Assembly: GCA_025175895.1 (NCBI GenBank)
Contig: CM046003.1
Span: 95,121,172-95,185,171 of the forward strand
Direction: 5' to 3'
DNA length: 64,000 bases
Source of the DNA: Wurfbainia villosa
Taxonomy: Eukaryota; Streptophyta; Magnoliopsida; Zingiberales; Zingiberaceae
The notes under the pieces were generated by a model, which searched no databases, was not told where the DNA came from, and saw only the letters and a list, made by a program, of their open reading frames with translations. Positions 20,902-33,108 of the stretch are shown piece after piece; positions within the stretch are counted from its first letter, which is position 1, and every line of letters begins with the position of its first letter. Made by a program: the position numbers and the translations under genes.

Positions 20902-22432
20902 TGTAGGGGATCATACACCGCTAGAGGGGAGGGAGAATAACATCGATGATGAAATTCGCTCATATTCGTCTCTACAATTCGTTAGTATGCAGTGGAAATA
21001 GAAAATACAATACGAATACAAACACGAGTACACAAAAATATAAGCACACACATGCACAAGACAAGATATAACGTGGTTCAGAACCTTAGGGTTCCTACTC
21101 CACGGGTCGAGCTCAAATGAGTTCTAGCGATGCAAAACACTACTAATCAAACTCTCCTTCTCGGAAAACACTCCGGAGGTGGAGAAAACCTCTTACAATA
21201 AATTACAAAAGTAATACATGAGAATACAAGAAAATACAAGAAAAATAAGTAAAGAAAATTTTCATGAGTGCTTTGAATACTTTGCTTGTTGGTTGCTTGG
21301 ATGAGCTTGAAGAACTTTGAAATGCGTTTGCACTTCACCTTCAAATCGCCTCAACAACTTCTCAAAAAAAAAAACCATAGGCAAAATCCTCCACGAGCTG
21401 CTCCTTTTATCCCTACATTGATTCGATTGCTCGGCAAATAATCATCATAAGGCCCTAGTCGACTACCTACAGTGTTGTTGTCTCACAACGAGCTTAATCC
21501 ACGTTGACATTCAAGCCAACGAATACACTAACAATCGACTGCCAAAGCCCGTAGTTGACTGCTCAGTCGACTATCGAGCTTTCTATCCTCGCGACCAAAA
21601 CTAGTTAGTCGACTGCCCTTCATGGCAGTCGATTGCTCATGTCCAGTTGACTGCCCAATGCTATCAGTCGACTGACAAGGCCACTTGTCGCAGTTGAATG
21701 TCAGTCGACTCACGACAGTCTGCTAGTCATAATCCCAGTCAACTGATCAGTGTCGACTCAGCTACCAAGTGTCAAAACACTTGACTAGTCGACTGGTCCA
21801 TAACCTCAATTGACTGACAAATCTCAAACATAAGGTTTAACCCCAAGTATGATCCCCTCATACTTGCTAGACCACCCTTAGCCTGGACCTAAGTCTTTTA
21901 GCCACCTCCATTAGTCTCATGCCTATCGGATCCCTCTAAGTCATCCATAACTTGTTCATTCATACATTAGCCTTCAGGTTCTTCCATCAACTATTGTCAT
22001 ACTAACAGTGTTTGCAATGCCAAGGTACATTTGGACTTACGCTACCAAGACACACGCTTGGACTTTACGCCGCCAATATCAAACCCTTGGACTTCCCAAT
22101 TGCCAAGTACCCATGACTTGAACTTTCACCGCCAAGACTACACACTTGAACTTACGTGGCCAAGACTATACTCTTGGACTTTCCTTGCCAACTCCATGTT
22201 GGACTTTCCAAATGCCAAGACCCATGCTTGGACTTTCCATGACAAGTACTCATGACTTGGACTTTCCCATGCCAAATGTCTCGCTTGGACTTCTCCATCA
22301 TATGGTCAACCTCTTATTAACCATCTCCCCAAACCATTGTCAAACAATGATCACTCCTTTATCAAACATCAAAACACTACTTGAGTCAAACTCGAATTCG
22401 GTCAATCATGACCTAGGCCGATTGCACCAACA
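20902..22432 (-). repeat. TR-GAG copy D 3' LTR (1531 bp)
   Basis: On the minus strand it begins TGTTGGTGCAATCGGCC at 22432 and ends CCCCTACA at 20902. It has the CCAAG/CTTGG array (22015-22295), the palindrome cluster (21440-21815) and the CCTCTAGCG module near 20930. On its right lies the polypurine tract of copy D, on its left the gag of copy C. Confidence 0.88.
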
Positions 22433-24265
22433 ATCTCCCCCTTTTTGATGTTTGACAAAAACCAACACCTTTGAGTTAGGCCACCTTACTCAATCCAATC
22501 CTCCCAATTCTCCAAATTGGGAATTTCCAACTTCTCACTCAAATTCTTCCCCTTTTTGACATACATCAAAAAGGTTCTCCCCAAGGGTATCAATGTGTCA
22601 TATCCAATGAGATCTTACAATCTCCCCCTTGGTCCAGAAATATCTAGAATGCCTTCATTCTTCCTAGTGATAAATCTCATATCACTAAAGAAAGGCAATC
22701 CTCCAATCTTCTCCCATTCTCTAAATTCTCCCTCTTATGAGGAAGAAACATCCATCATCCCATGATGGATAACCTCTCCCTAAAGGCTTGCTCCCCCTTG
22801 ACCATTGCACCAACAATATCTTTGGAGAGTTCCTAAGCCTAAAGGAATACTAAACCATCAAAATTATGGGCAAAAGTTCAAACTTGAACTTTCAAACCCC
22901 TTGAAAATTGATACATCACCCTAAACAACTCTCCTAATCCATATCCAATGGATTTTCACCATTCTAATTCTTTCCAAAGCATATCCTAGGGTTAAGAGCA
23001 GTTAGAGAACCTAGAAATAGCTGAATATGGGCTAAACAAACTTTATTTACTCGAAATCAGCATTGGCAATCGACTATGTTAGCTACTAGTCGACTGCCCT
23101 TAAGACCAGTCGACTGCCATGAATGGCAGTCGACTGATTTCTGCACTGTGCAAAAATCAGAGTTTAGAAATAAATTTTGGTAATTTATAAGTAATTATAC
23201 ATAATATAAAAATCATGAAACTTCATATGTATAATACTTATGTCAATTATTATGGGTGAAAAATATTTAAAAAAAATACCCATAAAATAATGATATTGAC
23301 ACAAAGTTCAAAACTATTGAAAAGTTCAAAGTTTTGACCCTACTTTGTATCAACTCTATCAATGGTGATTGCTATCAAAAGATAGACATCACCAAGGTTT
23401 TTTAAAATGGTTTTGAAATGATTTTAAAACCTTAATTTCAATCATGGTCTTTGGGCTAAGTATATATGACTTGTATACTAGCTTTCTTCATGATTTGTCT
23501 ATGATATATGATGAGTTTGAGTTCATCTAGATGCAACATCTATGCACCTTGAACTTAACTTATTTTCCCAACATCTCACTTGCATCTAAAGTGTATGAAA
23601 ACACATACAAGTCAAGTGTTCTTGTGAGATGTGGGTTTTGGTTATTTAGGGTTCATGCATTTTCTAGGCAACTCTATTTGATTCCCTTATACATGAGACT
23701 TCAAATCATGTCATTGTCCTTGAATAAATTTTAATTAACTTAAATACGTGAATGATGATTATGGCATAAATGATAGCATAGATAAAAGCAAGTGCCAAAA
23801 ATCATGATGTCATGGCATATGAAGACAATCTAAGCATGAACATGACATAAAAATTAAACCTAGACATTATCATGACATATAAAATGATAAAATGAAATAT
23901 GATGTCATGACATGGCAAGGCAAATAAAGTATGACAACTTTAAAATACAAAGGTATATAATACCTACGTGTTAAGCCCAAATTGTCGTTTCTAGAATTAA
24001 GTCCATATTTGTCATAATACTGCTTATCTCTCAAGTGTGTCACAAACCCAAAATGATACACTATAACCTCTAAACCTAATTGTGCCAATTTTATCAATTT
24101 TTCAAAACTCTCAAATTTAATTGGCACATCCTAAAATCCTTTAGGACTATAAATTCAACCTTCATTTTCAAGGTATCACATAACTTTGAAAATATCCTAA
24201 AGTGTCAACTCTAACATAGTTAGGTTAACTACCTATCCACTCAGGGTTGACACACCCTAACCCAT
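22433..24265 (-). other. TR-GAG copy D 3' non-coding region
   Basis: It starts (plus strand) ATCTCCCCCTTTTTGAT, the complement of an intact polypurine tract. Several further C-rich tracts follow (about 22550, 22622, 22768 and 22791), then an LTR-start-like TTGGTGCAATGG copy near 22803-22816 (minus strand) and a palindrome cluster at 23060-23145. It is AT-rich with no coding frame. Confidence 0.75.
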
Positions 24266-24492
24266 TTAGCATGAATCAATCATGCTCCTAGGAACCCAAT
24301 ACCTATTGGAGCTCCTTGGGTTAACTAGGTATTCACTATGGATAACTTCCCTAGATACCCTTCTAATGACCCTTTTTGGCTTGAAAGCCTTGGTCAATTG
24401 GGTCGTGTTTTGGTCAACTCTAGGGATAATGTCCCTTGTGACCTTCTTAGTGGCTTTCCTAGGTTTCATAGAAACCTTGGCCGATAGACACG
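24266..24492 (-). pseudogene. gag: TR-GAG copy D gag C-terminal fragment
   Basis: About 75 codons of the gag tail remain: AKVSMKPRKATKKVTRDIIPR up to NPRSSNRYWVPRSMIDSC. Homology stops abruptly at about 24492, where chromovirus-like LTR sequence begins, so the rest of copy D is lost. Confidence 0.8.
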
Positions 24493-24836
24493 ATGGATTG
24501 TATTCCATACTGTTGTATATTTTGGATCATTTATTTTGGGATTTTATCCTATGTTGTTTCCACATTTTGAGTGTATGGTTGTGTTGTATATATTTGACCT
24601 TTATTATGGATTTGATTTGGATGTTGGTTTCAACTATGTTTTCTTGTTGTGTCAATGTCGTACCGGTATGCATATATTTGAGTTCTTGTATCTTTATTAT
24701 TTGTTGGTGTATTCCGCTGTGTTTTATGGCTTATCTATGATAGTAGCTATTTGGGCCATGTATCAGTAGCTTCTCTTATATTATCACAAGAGGGTACCGT
24801 CCAGTTGAGGGACAAATATACTCTCGGGGCGTGACA
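24493..24836 (+). repeat. 3' part of a Ty3/gypsy (chromovirus-like) LTR
   Basis: This T-rich sequence ends TCTCGGGGCGTGACA at 24836, followed within 10 bp by a Met-tRNA primer site. The CGTGACA terminus next to such a site is typical of chromovirus LTRs. The LTR start is missing at the junction with copy D. Confidence 0.65.
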
Positions 24837-27800
24837 ATTTTATTGGTATCAGAGCCCTAGGTTGTGAAGTCCACTTTCGGATTTTATTTCATTTGGACAT
24901 CAAGTTTTGTTTTACTCGGTTTTGTTTTTGTGAGTTCTGAAATCTGGCTATAGTGGGACATCTCCGAGCTACAAGGTTTAAGGTATGCTAATTGTTATCT
25001 CATATCCTTTGTTGACTATGCATTTAGTTGCTTATAATAGGGAGTGACATGTAGTGTGTTAGTCACTATTCATAACCGTGGTTTGAGTTGACCACGGGAA
25101 TGACATGTTGAGTCTATTAGACATGTACCTATTTTCAAAAAGGTGAATTACCTTTGAATGTCGATTGATACCGAGTCGGATAGCAGGGATCAGGTTGTCA
25201 CATTTCTTGTGGAGATCAAAGATTACAGTCTTAGGGATTTTCACTAATTATGCTAGTCAAATCATTACCTGTGGGGTAATGGACAAGCAAGTATACTATT
25301 ATTGATGCAGATAGTAGAGGGTTAGTATATGGTGTTTCATAGGGATTTTGATCCCTGAGTTGTTCGTGATAGGTTGTATAACTTTGAAGGTACTTTTAAG
25401 TACTTAACTCGTGTTATATATGTTGGTGCAATCGGCCCAGGTCACGATTGACCAGGACTCGAGTTTGACTTGAGTGATGTTTTGATGTTCGACAAAAACA
25501 TATGACAATGTAATTTTCATTTGGTAAAGTCCAAGTCTTGAGCACTTGGCATGGAAAGTCCAAGTGGGACACTTGGCACATGAAAAGTCCAAGCATGGTC
25601 TTGGCATTTGAGAAGTCCAACATGGGTTGGCAAGGGAAGTCCAAGCATGGGTCTTGGCATGGAAAGTCCAAGCATGGTCTTGGCATGGAAAGTCCAACAT
25701 GGGTTGGCAAGGAAAGTCCAAGCATGGTCTTGGCATGGAAAGTCCAACATGGGTTGGCAAGGGAAAGTCCAAGCATGGTCTTGGCATGGAAAGTCCAAGC
25801 ATGGTCTTGGCATGGAAAGTCCAACATGGGTTGGCATTTGAAGTCCAAGGGGTTTGATTTTGGCTGCGTAAAGTCCAAGCGGGAGTCTTGGCAGCATAAG
25901 TCCAATGGTTAGCTGCGTAAAGTCCAAGCGGGAGTCTTGGCAGCATAAGTCCAATGGTTGGCGGCGTAAAGTCCAAGCGGAGTCTTGGCGGCGTAAGTCC
26001 AATGTACCTTGGTGGTGTAGACACCGTTAGCATGACATAGCCGATGGAAGCACCTGAAGGCTAGCGCGATGGATGAACAAGTCATGGATGACTTGGAGGG
26101 ATCCGAGGCGTGAGGTCGATGGAGGTGGCTAGAAGGCTTAGGCTAGGCTATGGTGGTCTAGCAAGTATGGGGAACCATACTTGGGTTAAAACCTCTGGTG
26201 CCATGTGGCGGTCATTGGACCGGACCGATCAACTAGGGTTTAAGCTAGGTTATGGCCTAGCGATCATTTGCGAGTTAGGCGATCGGTGATGCTTTCAGCC
26301 GATCAATGATCGTGTAATCAGTCGACCGGTGCTCAAGAAATCGGCCGAGAATGGAGTCGAGACTCATTGGTCAGTGAGGACTCCATCGATCGTGATGGTC
26401 TGTCGATCGTCGATGAAGGTTCCGTTGGACTTATCCAGCGTGGATCTAGCCGTTGTCTTACGACAACAGTGGCATCAGTCGACTGATGGTCCCGATCAGT
26501 CGACTGATCAACTTTTTTCAGCACAGGTTGAAGCTATATATGGAGCTCGTGATGGAGAAAAAAAAAGGTTTCTTTGAGGCGATTTGGGGCGATTTGCTGT
26601 TGCAAATCAGGGTCTCCAAGTTGATATCAAGCAACCAAGTGATCAAGCATTCAAAGAGCATTTGTAAAGTGTTTTCTTTACTTGTATTGCTTTGTATTTC
26701 ATTATATTGCTTGTATTCATCTTGTATTATTGTTGTATACATTGTACAAGGTTTCTCCACCTCCGGATTGTTCCGAGAAGGAGTTATTACATAGTGGTGT
26801 GCTTGTGGCATCGCTAGGGCTCGTTTGAGCCCGATCCGTGAAGTAGGAACCGTGCGGTTCCGAACCATGTTACATACTCGTGTTCGTGTGTAATCGTCTA
26901 TTTCGTTATTGTATTATTTCTATTTCTGCTGCGCTAACGAAATTGTAGACACGAACGCGAAAGAATTCAATTGACGCTATTCACCCCCCCCCCCTCTAGC
27001 CATTCTAAAATATCCCTAACAATATAGAGAAAGTAGAGTTAGTTTCATACCATTATCATGATCAAGCCGATACTTGGTGGAAGATGTAGAAAATAACCTT
27101 CGGAAAACAACACATCACTTGGTCACGTTGTAGTGATATTGTGAGAGAGTATTTCCCCACGTCACTTTCTTTGACTCATTGTTAGGGAATTCTCGAGTAT
27201 TAATTAGGGTGATCGTTTGGTAATGGAAGTACCATGCAGAGTCATTAGACTTGAAAAGGTTACGACCACCTAATAGCTTAAGAATGTAAATGGATGTCTT
27301 CGGCCACTCACGATCTATTGGCTTACATTCGGATTAGGATGTTTGGATTTTCTATTAGATCCTGCCGAAAGGCATTGGATCGAGTCATGAGTATAGAAAT
27401 GACTCTATACAAGTGTGTTAAGAATTGGAGATCGATAAGCAGACATTGCAAGTCATATATTAGAATCATAAGTCTCCGAATGTTGGACAGAGGAGCAAGA
27501 TCGGAGTCATGGGTCATGAGCTACTTTCTGATCATAGAAGACCAATCGTAGATCATCAGAATCTTCTCATGCTTGTCAGCAAAATCGGAAGAAAGACTCC
27601 GAAGGGATTATGTGCATGTAGTGCAGGTCACGATGACACACAAAGTTGGATTATCCGTTGGATTAGTTCATCTATGATATTGTAAGCAACCAATACATAT
27701 GAGGAGAATGTACTTTGAAGACTCAGTTGAAGACTATTGATGTTGATTTTGGGATGATGATTCACAATCTCGACAACAGAGATTATCACAGAAGATTGGG

Positions 27801-27860
27801 TTATCACACCAGCAGCGATCAACTACTTCAGGCATAGTTGGAGTTCCTTGATACTTCCAT
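24837..27860 (+). mobile_element. decayed Ty3/gypsy internal region
   Basis: The primer site TGGTATCAGAGCC is at 24844-24856. Non-coding leader follows, interrupted by the solo LTR at 25421-27021. Just after it, at 27027-27200, translation gives a Ty3-type gag piece (VSYHYHDQADTWWKM, then ITW) full of stops. The stretch 27200-27860 is open only in short frames and is not recognisable. There is no pol motif. It ends where the copy E LTR begins. Confidence 0.5.
25421..27021 (+). mobile_element. TR-GAG solo LTR (1601 bp, target duplication ATATA)
   Basis: It starts TGTTGGTGCAATCGGCCC and ends ATCCCTAACA, with ATATA at 25416-25420 and 27022-27026. It has the longest and most regular CCAAG/CTTGG array (25525-26020), with units such as GAAAGTCCAAGCATGGTCTT. 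The palindrome cluster (26300-26515) is partly scrambled into CGATCG-rich text. A TATATA box is near 26535. The C-tract and CTCTAGCC module is at 26982-27002. It is inserted in the decayed gypsy element. Confidence 0.9.
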
Positions 27861-28487
27861 CCGGGATTGAGCTCAAATGAGCTCTAGCGATGCAAAACAC
27901 CACTACTAATCAACTCTCCTTCTTGGAAAACACTCCGTAGGTGGAGGAAGCCTCTTACAACATATTACAAAAGTAATACAAGATAAAACAAGAAAATACA
28001 AAGTAAATACAACAAAAGAAGTAAAGAACACTTTACAAAAACTCTTTTGAATGCTTGCTTGTTTGATTGCTTGAGCCGCACTTGAAAATCCTGACTTGCA
28101 CTAGAAAATCGCTCCAAATCGCCTCAAAGAACCATGCCAAAGTCCCTCTCCTCAAGCTCCTTTTAAAGCTGCAACTCGAGCTGGATTTCGCCTAGTAGTA
28201 GACTGCTCTTACCCATCAGTCGATTGCTCCTATAGCCGTTGTGAGATAACGACTTAATCCACGTTAGACAAGTTCTAATAGATAGACCATCAATCGACTG
28301 ATCATACCCATTAGTCGACTGTTCATGCCTCCACTCGACTGTCAACCCTAGCAGTCGACTCGGAGACATTTTGTGCCCTTGTCCTCGACCATCAGTCGAC
28401 TGACCTCTACGTCAATCGACTGATTAAGCCATCAGTCGACTACCAATGTCGATAGTCGACTGCCAAGGCCACGTGACCGCAGTCGAA

Positions 28488-29975
28488 TGATGTGTGTAAA
28501 TCATGCTATGTTTTCACTACTCCATATACATGCATTCTATCACATTTCATATCCTAAGCATGTATTTTATCATGATTCAGTTAAAGTTTAGCATATTTTG
28601 GACGAAGAGACTGCTTTTGGGTGTTTTTGTGTTAATAGGGCGAAGAAACAGGCGTATCAAAACAACACAGGCGTGTTAGAAATCAACATGCCCGTGCCAT
28701 GAGAGCCAGCAGCCGACACGCCCTGGCTCACCGATTGACATGCCCGTGTCATAAGAGCCAGCAGCCGACACGCCCCAGTTCAGCTTCGACACACCCTAGT
28801 TCAAAGATCGACACGCCTGTGTCAGGGTTCCAGCAGTCGACACGCCCCAGTTTAGCTTCGACACGCCCTAGTTCAAGTGCAACACGCTCGGTGGGAAATG
28901 CACGACACGCCAGTGCCCTCATGCGGCACGGGCGTGTTGGCCTGATTCCAGGATTCCTTTTCTGCGAGCAATCAGGATCTTCGTCGGAAATCTGTAGGAA
29001 ATCTATTGCCTTAATTGAAGAGGAGGCCAAAGCTATAAAAGAGAAGAGATTCTAACCCTAAGGGAGGACAGCGGGTGGTCAGAGATCAACGACAGAAGAA
29101 GATAAAGAGAAGGAGTCGGCAGAAGAAGGATATGGCACCCAGTATCGTAATTTCTTTCTCTAGTAATTCTTGTCAGACTATGGAGTAGTATCCTATAATC
29201 TTAGGATGGGGGAGTAGCCCTTGACAATTTATGACGGATGATATAATCTATACTACCCGAACTATTGTTTATTTTGATCTGGTTCTTTTGGATTCTTATT
29301 GATAAATCTAAGGAGCAGAGGGGAAGTACCTAACAGTGAACCCGAGTTCCCAAAAGCCAGAACCAACTAGGGAATAACTCCTACTAGTAGCGGTAGTGTA
29401 TCTATGAGGGCTTGCGGGGGTCTCGTGACAGGTCTCCTTAGCTGATTATGGTCCCGTGTGCAAGCCTACCGTGAAGAGGAAATTTGACTCTAGAGGAACT
29501 CTCATGAATTTAATGGATCTATCAAACCCAGATTTTACCAAGTAACGGAGGTAAGACATAGGGAGGTTTGCGGGGGTCTCGTGACAGGTCCCCTTAGCTG
29601 ATTATGATCCCCTATGCTCGAACACCGTGACAGGTAAATTGAGTTTGATAGGTACAGTTAACGTAGACCTCGAAAGGGGCCGTTGATTTACCTTAGGATA
29701 GGTTCCATCAAAACAACTCTAATAAGGGTAGGAAAGAATTAAATCACCTTATAAATCATCGACGTGGTGAAACCCATATCCTGAGATTCTCCTCAACTCT
29801 TGACTTTCAGCTCGTTCTTCTCATTCGTCGTTCTTGACTTCTCAGGTTCTTTGCTTAAACAACAATTCGATTGACTAGATAACTTGGTATCACGACCACT
29901 TAATTGACCCAATCCTGTGGGATCGATATTTTATTACTTGGCGACAACCGTGCACTTGCGGAAAATAACACATCA
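28488..29975 (+). repeat. Athila-1 5' LTR (1488 bp)
   Basis: The LTR has inverted termini TGATGTGT...ACACATCA. U3 carries many copies of CGACACGCC (about 28650-28940) before a TATAAAAG box at 29034-29041. Downstream are two copies, about 160 bp apart, of a module GCGGGGGTCTCGTGACAGGT (29414 and 29570). Near the end it has TATTACTTGGCGACAACC, shared with the other Athila LTRs here. Confidence 0.92.
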
Positions 29976-29980
29976 AGTTT

Positions 29981-29998
29981 TGGCGCCGTTCTGCGGAT
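29981..29998 (+). other. Athila-1 primer-binding site (Asp-tRNA type)
   Basis: TGGCGCCGTTCTGCGGAT lies 5 bp after the LTR. It matches the Asp-tRNA-complementary site used by Athila elements, with a few changes in its second half. Confidence 0.75.
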
Positions 29999-30174
29999 TG
30001 GCACTCAATATTGAATTGAGCGTGATTTAGTTAATCTAGATTTACATTTTACATTTTTATCTTTCTTTTGTCTATTCAATTCTTGTTTTGGGAGCCTCTC
30101 TTGTCGTTGCATGCATGATTTAATAGGGAAATCATCGATATTGATCCCGAGATAGAGAGAACGTTCCTTGCTAG

Positions 30175-31520
30175 AAGAAGATTTCAAAGAACGACAGAAG
30201 AAAATCGACCTCCAACATGGTGATCGAATGAGAATAAACCTCTAAGGGATTATGCAAAGACCTAGTACAAGGATTGAGATCAGTATTAGAAGACCCTATT
30301 GAAGCGAACAATTTTGAATTAAAACCGGCTCTACTATCCATGGTCCAACAAAGATCAATTCGGAGGAGCACTCACTTTGAAGATCCAAATTTACACTTGG
30401 AAGTATTTTTGGAATTTTGAAACTTTAAACTCGAATGGAGCCTCGGTGATGCTATTAGATCGCGCTTGTTTCCTTTCTCATTATGGACAAAGCTAGAGCT
30501 TGGCTACACTCTCTTCCAGATTGTATAACTACAGGATCACTGGAGCAAAGATTCTTAGACAAGTATTTTCCACCCAAAGAAAAGCGCAAGTCTTCGTCAT
30601 CAAATCACGAATTTTGCGCAAAAGGATGGAGAAACATTATTTGAAGCCTGGGACAGATTTAAGGGATTACTACAGCAATGCCCTCATCATGGGCTGGAGA
30701 AGTGGCTCATTGTCCATACTTTCTACAATGGAATCTCGTATGCTACTAAAGTTTCTCTTGATTCTGCTGCGGGAGCTCTTATGAACAAAACATTGGATGA
30801 AGCTTTTGAGATCATCGAGAATGTGGCAATGAATTCTCACCAATGGGCTCAACGAGGATATCAAACTAAAATGTCGTAAGTTTGAGGTAAGTACCATTGA
30901 TCTACTCGGCAAAAGTCGATCGTTAACTCAAAAGCTCGAACATTTTAATGTATCGGTATAAACTCATCTAATGTCACTTGCGAGATCTGGTGGTGTAACA
31001 GGACATGTAGCGATGAATTGCCAAATCCTACACGCACCATCCAAGGAGGGGTTGAGCAAGTGGATGCGCTAAATAATTTTAATCGAAGCCTAATGGTGGC
31101 AACCCTTACTCAAACACGTATCAATCCGGTTGGAGGAATCATCCCAACTTTTCAGATAGAGCAAATCAAAATTCTTCGGTGAACAATTTTGGAGCACCTT
31201 CGATTTCGCGGGACCCAAGTCGAGCTTAGAAAAGATGATGGAAAATTTTATTACGTGTCAGGGGAAGATAAATGATGAATTTCGGCAGCATATTGTAGAA
31301 TCAAATAGTCAACATCAAAATAATACCGAGGCAATCAAGCAATTGGGAAGCAAGGTTGATAATTTGACTAATCACACAAGAATGCTGGAAAATCAAATTT
31401 CCCAAATGTCATTTCCAAGATCAAGGGCGTGACAGTTTCCGGAAATTGAAGTAAACCAGTAGAGCATTGTAATTCTATAAGTTTGAGAAGTGGAAGGATT
31501 TTAGAAGGAGATGAGCTCAA
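30175..31520 (+). pseudogene. gag: Athila-1 gag (multiply frameshifted)
   Basis: Fragments in different frames give a typical Ty3/Athila Gag. ANNFELKPALLSMVQQ is near 30305, then capsid pieces through FKGLLQQCPHHGLEKW and FYNGISYATKVSLDSAAG (about 30650-30780). A zinc knuckle region at about 30980-31022 has GGVTGHVAMNC in one frame and its first Cys pair one base out of frame. The C-terminal coiled-coil frame is at 31235-31432. Recognisable sequence ends with the SGRILEGDELNS stretch near 31517, the point where protease should follow. Several stops and single-base indels mean no working protein. Confidence 0.8.
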
Positions 31521-31780
31521 CAGCCTCCGACACGGCGTGTCGAGTTGGAAGAAGACAAAGACGCTGGCTGGGATTGCGACGCTGGGAGCGCGAGCACGCC
31601 TATGTCGCGCTTAAACGGGTCAGGTATTTGCGTAAGAGGAGCTCCGACACGCCTATGCTGCGGATAGCCTTCTAAAGCCGAACCGAGCACGCCCTAACTT
31701 TCCACTCACGATCCTTGGCCGTCGGTCTCTCTCTTAAGCAGCCGTTGAGCTAACCTGCTGTCTCTCCATCACCAACGCCA
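31521..31780 (+). promoter_or_regulatory. Athila-1 gag/ORF-1 junction with LTR-like CGACACGCC motifs
   Basis: About 260 bp lie between the end of gag and the ORF-1 start, replacing pol. It contains CCGACACGGCGTGTCG (palindromic, near 31528), AGCACGCC and CTCCGACACGCC, the motif otherwise concentrated in this element's U3. A pyrimidine-rich leader then leads to ATG at 31781. It could be a pol deletion scar or an internal promoter for ORF-1. Confidence 0.4.
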
Positions 31781-32671
31781 TGAGCAAGCGGGTGAAGACT
31801 AGAGGAGGAGCTTCTTCCTCTTCGGCAAGGGACAAGGGGAAAAGAAAAGCTCAGGATTTGGGTAACGAACCTCTCCTCCGACCTCTAGCCATCCATATGG
31901 AATTATTTTTAGAGATGATGTTATGAAGACTAAATTGATGGCTTGAAAAAGGAAGTTAATATCTACAAGAACTATAGACTTCTACACGTTGACCACCTTA
32001 GGGTTAAGAGATGACATAACTTGGTTAACCAATAGGATAGGATGGACCGAGTTTATCACGCACCATCATCTTACTTACCCGAGCATCACTCTTGAATTCC
32101 TTAGCTCCTATCCACAAATCTGCAAGGAAAGGATTGTGAGGAAGGAAAAATAAAATTTAGATTAATGAACCATGAGTTTACCCTTTCTTTAAGTGATTTT
32201 AATACGATATTTGATTTTCCTAGTGGAGGGGAGAGGCAAATTCATAGACATTTTATTGACCATCAATTTTGGAGATTAATTTACGATGACCCTCGCCCTA
32301 TGATGCATCTAGGTCCAAATCATTTAACATCCCTAATCCTACTTTTCGTTATCTCCTTAGATTCATGGCTAATACAATCTCGGGAAGATATGATAGTGCG
32401 AGGGTGGCTAAGCAGTGAGTTACAATTTTTATGGGCCATGTTAAATGAAGTTAATATTGATTCTGGAGCCCATATGGTTAGACATCTAGTTAAGGTTAGT
32501 AATAGCCCATCCGGAGTCATAGTCATAGGTGGTATTATCACTAGGATTGTCGTAGCCTTAGGATGTGATTTAGATGACCTTGAATATTGTCCCGCTAGCC
32601 CTAGATTGGATTTGGATGCGTGTATAAATATGAAGATGATTGAGGCATGTGACGAGGATATCGCGTGTTAA
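31781..32671 (+). pseudogene. Athila-1 ATHILA ORF-1 (env-like) protein, broken
   Basis: It starts MSKRVKTRGGASSSS, with a Lys/Arg-rich N-terminus, then loses frame. The longest open part, 32165-32671 (168 codons), has EFTLSLSDFNTIFDFPSGGERQ, then VRHLVKVSNSPSGVIVIGGI and VVALGCDLDDLEY. This pattern belongs to the ATHILA ORF-1 family, a protein of unknown function found downstream of pol in Athila elements and sometimes called env-like. No clear signal peptide or transmembrane helix is visible. Comparison with Athila-2 shows the same order of segments and several frame errors. Confidence 0.7.
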
Positions 32672-32745
32672 GAAATGGAATTAAAATTCCTCTTAGAACC
32701 ACGAGCGGATAGCATGACGTACTTCATCCAATTGGCTTTTTAGAG

Positions 32746-33108
32746 ATGTCTAGGAACCCTTTCGCCTCTAACGCCTATGCTCCATCACCCCCTCCTAGGG
32801 AGCCATCTCACATAACCCCTGAGCCATCACATTCGACTCCTGAACCCCCACGATTTCCTACTGACAACGTTTCTATAGGGTACTCTTCTTTTGATTTTTC
32901 AGGATTCCGATCATCATTCGAAGCTTTCAGGGTTGAACATACCTCGCACATAGGTATGTGGGATCGGTATGCCCAAGCTACGGAGGAGCACCATCGTATA
33001 GTGACACAACATTTGGATAGGGCAGCTAATTTTTACAGGAGAGCTGATGAGTTTTTCACTGCTGAGTCCGCCCGGAGGGAAGATGATGATAGATTTCAGA
33101 GTGAGTGA
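32746..33108 (+). pseudogene. Athila-1 ORF-1 C-terminal part: proline-rich plus coiled coil
   Basis: A 120-codon frame starts MSRNPFASNAYAPSPPPREP. A Pro/Ser-rich linker is followed by a segment rich in charged residues (EEHHRIVTQHLDRAANFYRR) likely to form a helix. Athila-2 has the same layout (Pro-rich, then FREHFQRAEEFYNEV), so this is the tail of ORF-1 rather than a separate gene. Confidence 0.6.

Noticed and set aside
24493..24780. Open plus-strand frame (152 codons, 24282-24740) with many hydrophobic residues
   Set aside because: It spans the junction of antisense gag and a T-rich gypsy LTR; the hydrophobicity comes from T-rich DNA.
25525..26020. Regularly spaced short repeats resembling a CRISPR array
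   Set aside because: Units are contiguous, imperfect and without unique spacers, no cas genes exist, and the setting is a plant LTR.
28699..29055. 118-codon frame in the Athila-1 LTR, repeated at 34187-34543
   Set aside because: It lies within U3 repeats (CGACACGCC) of both LTRs; the identity follows from LTR duplication, not gene conservation.
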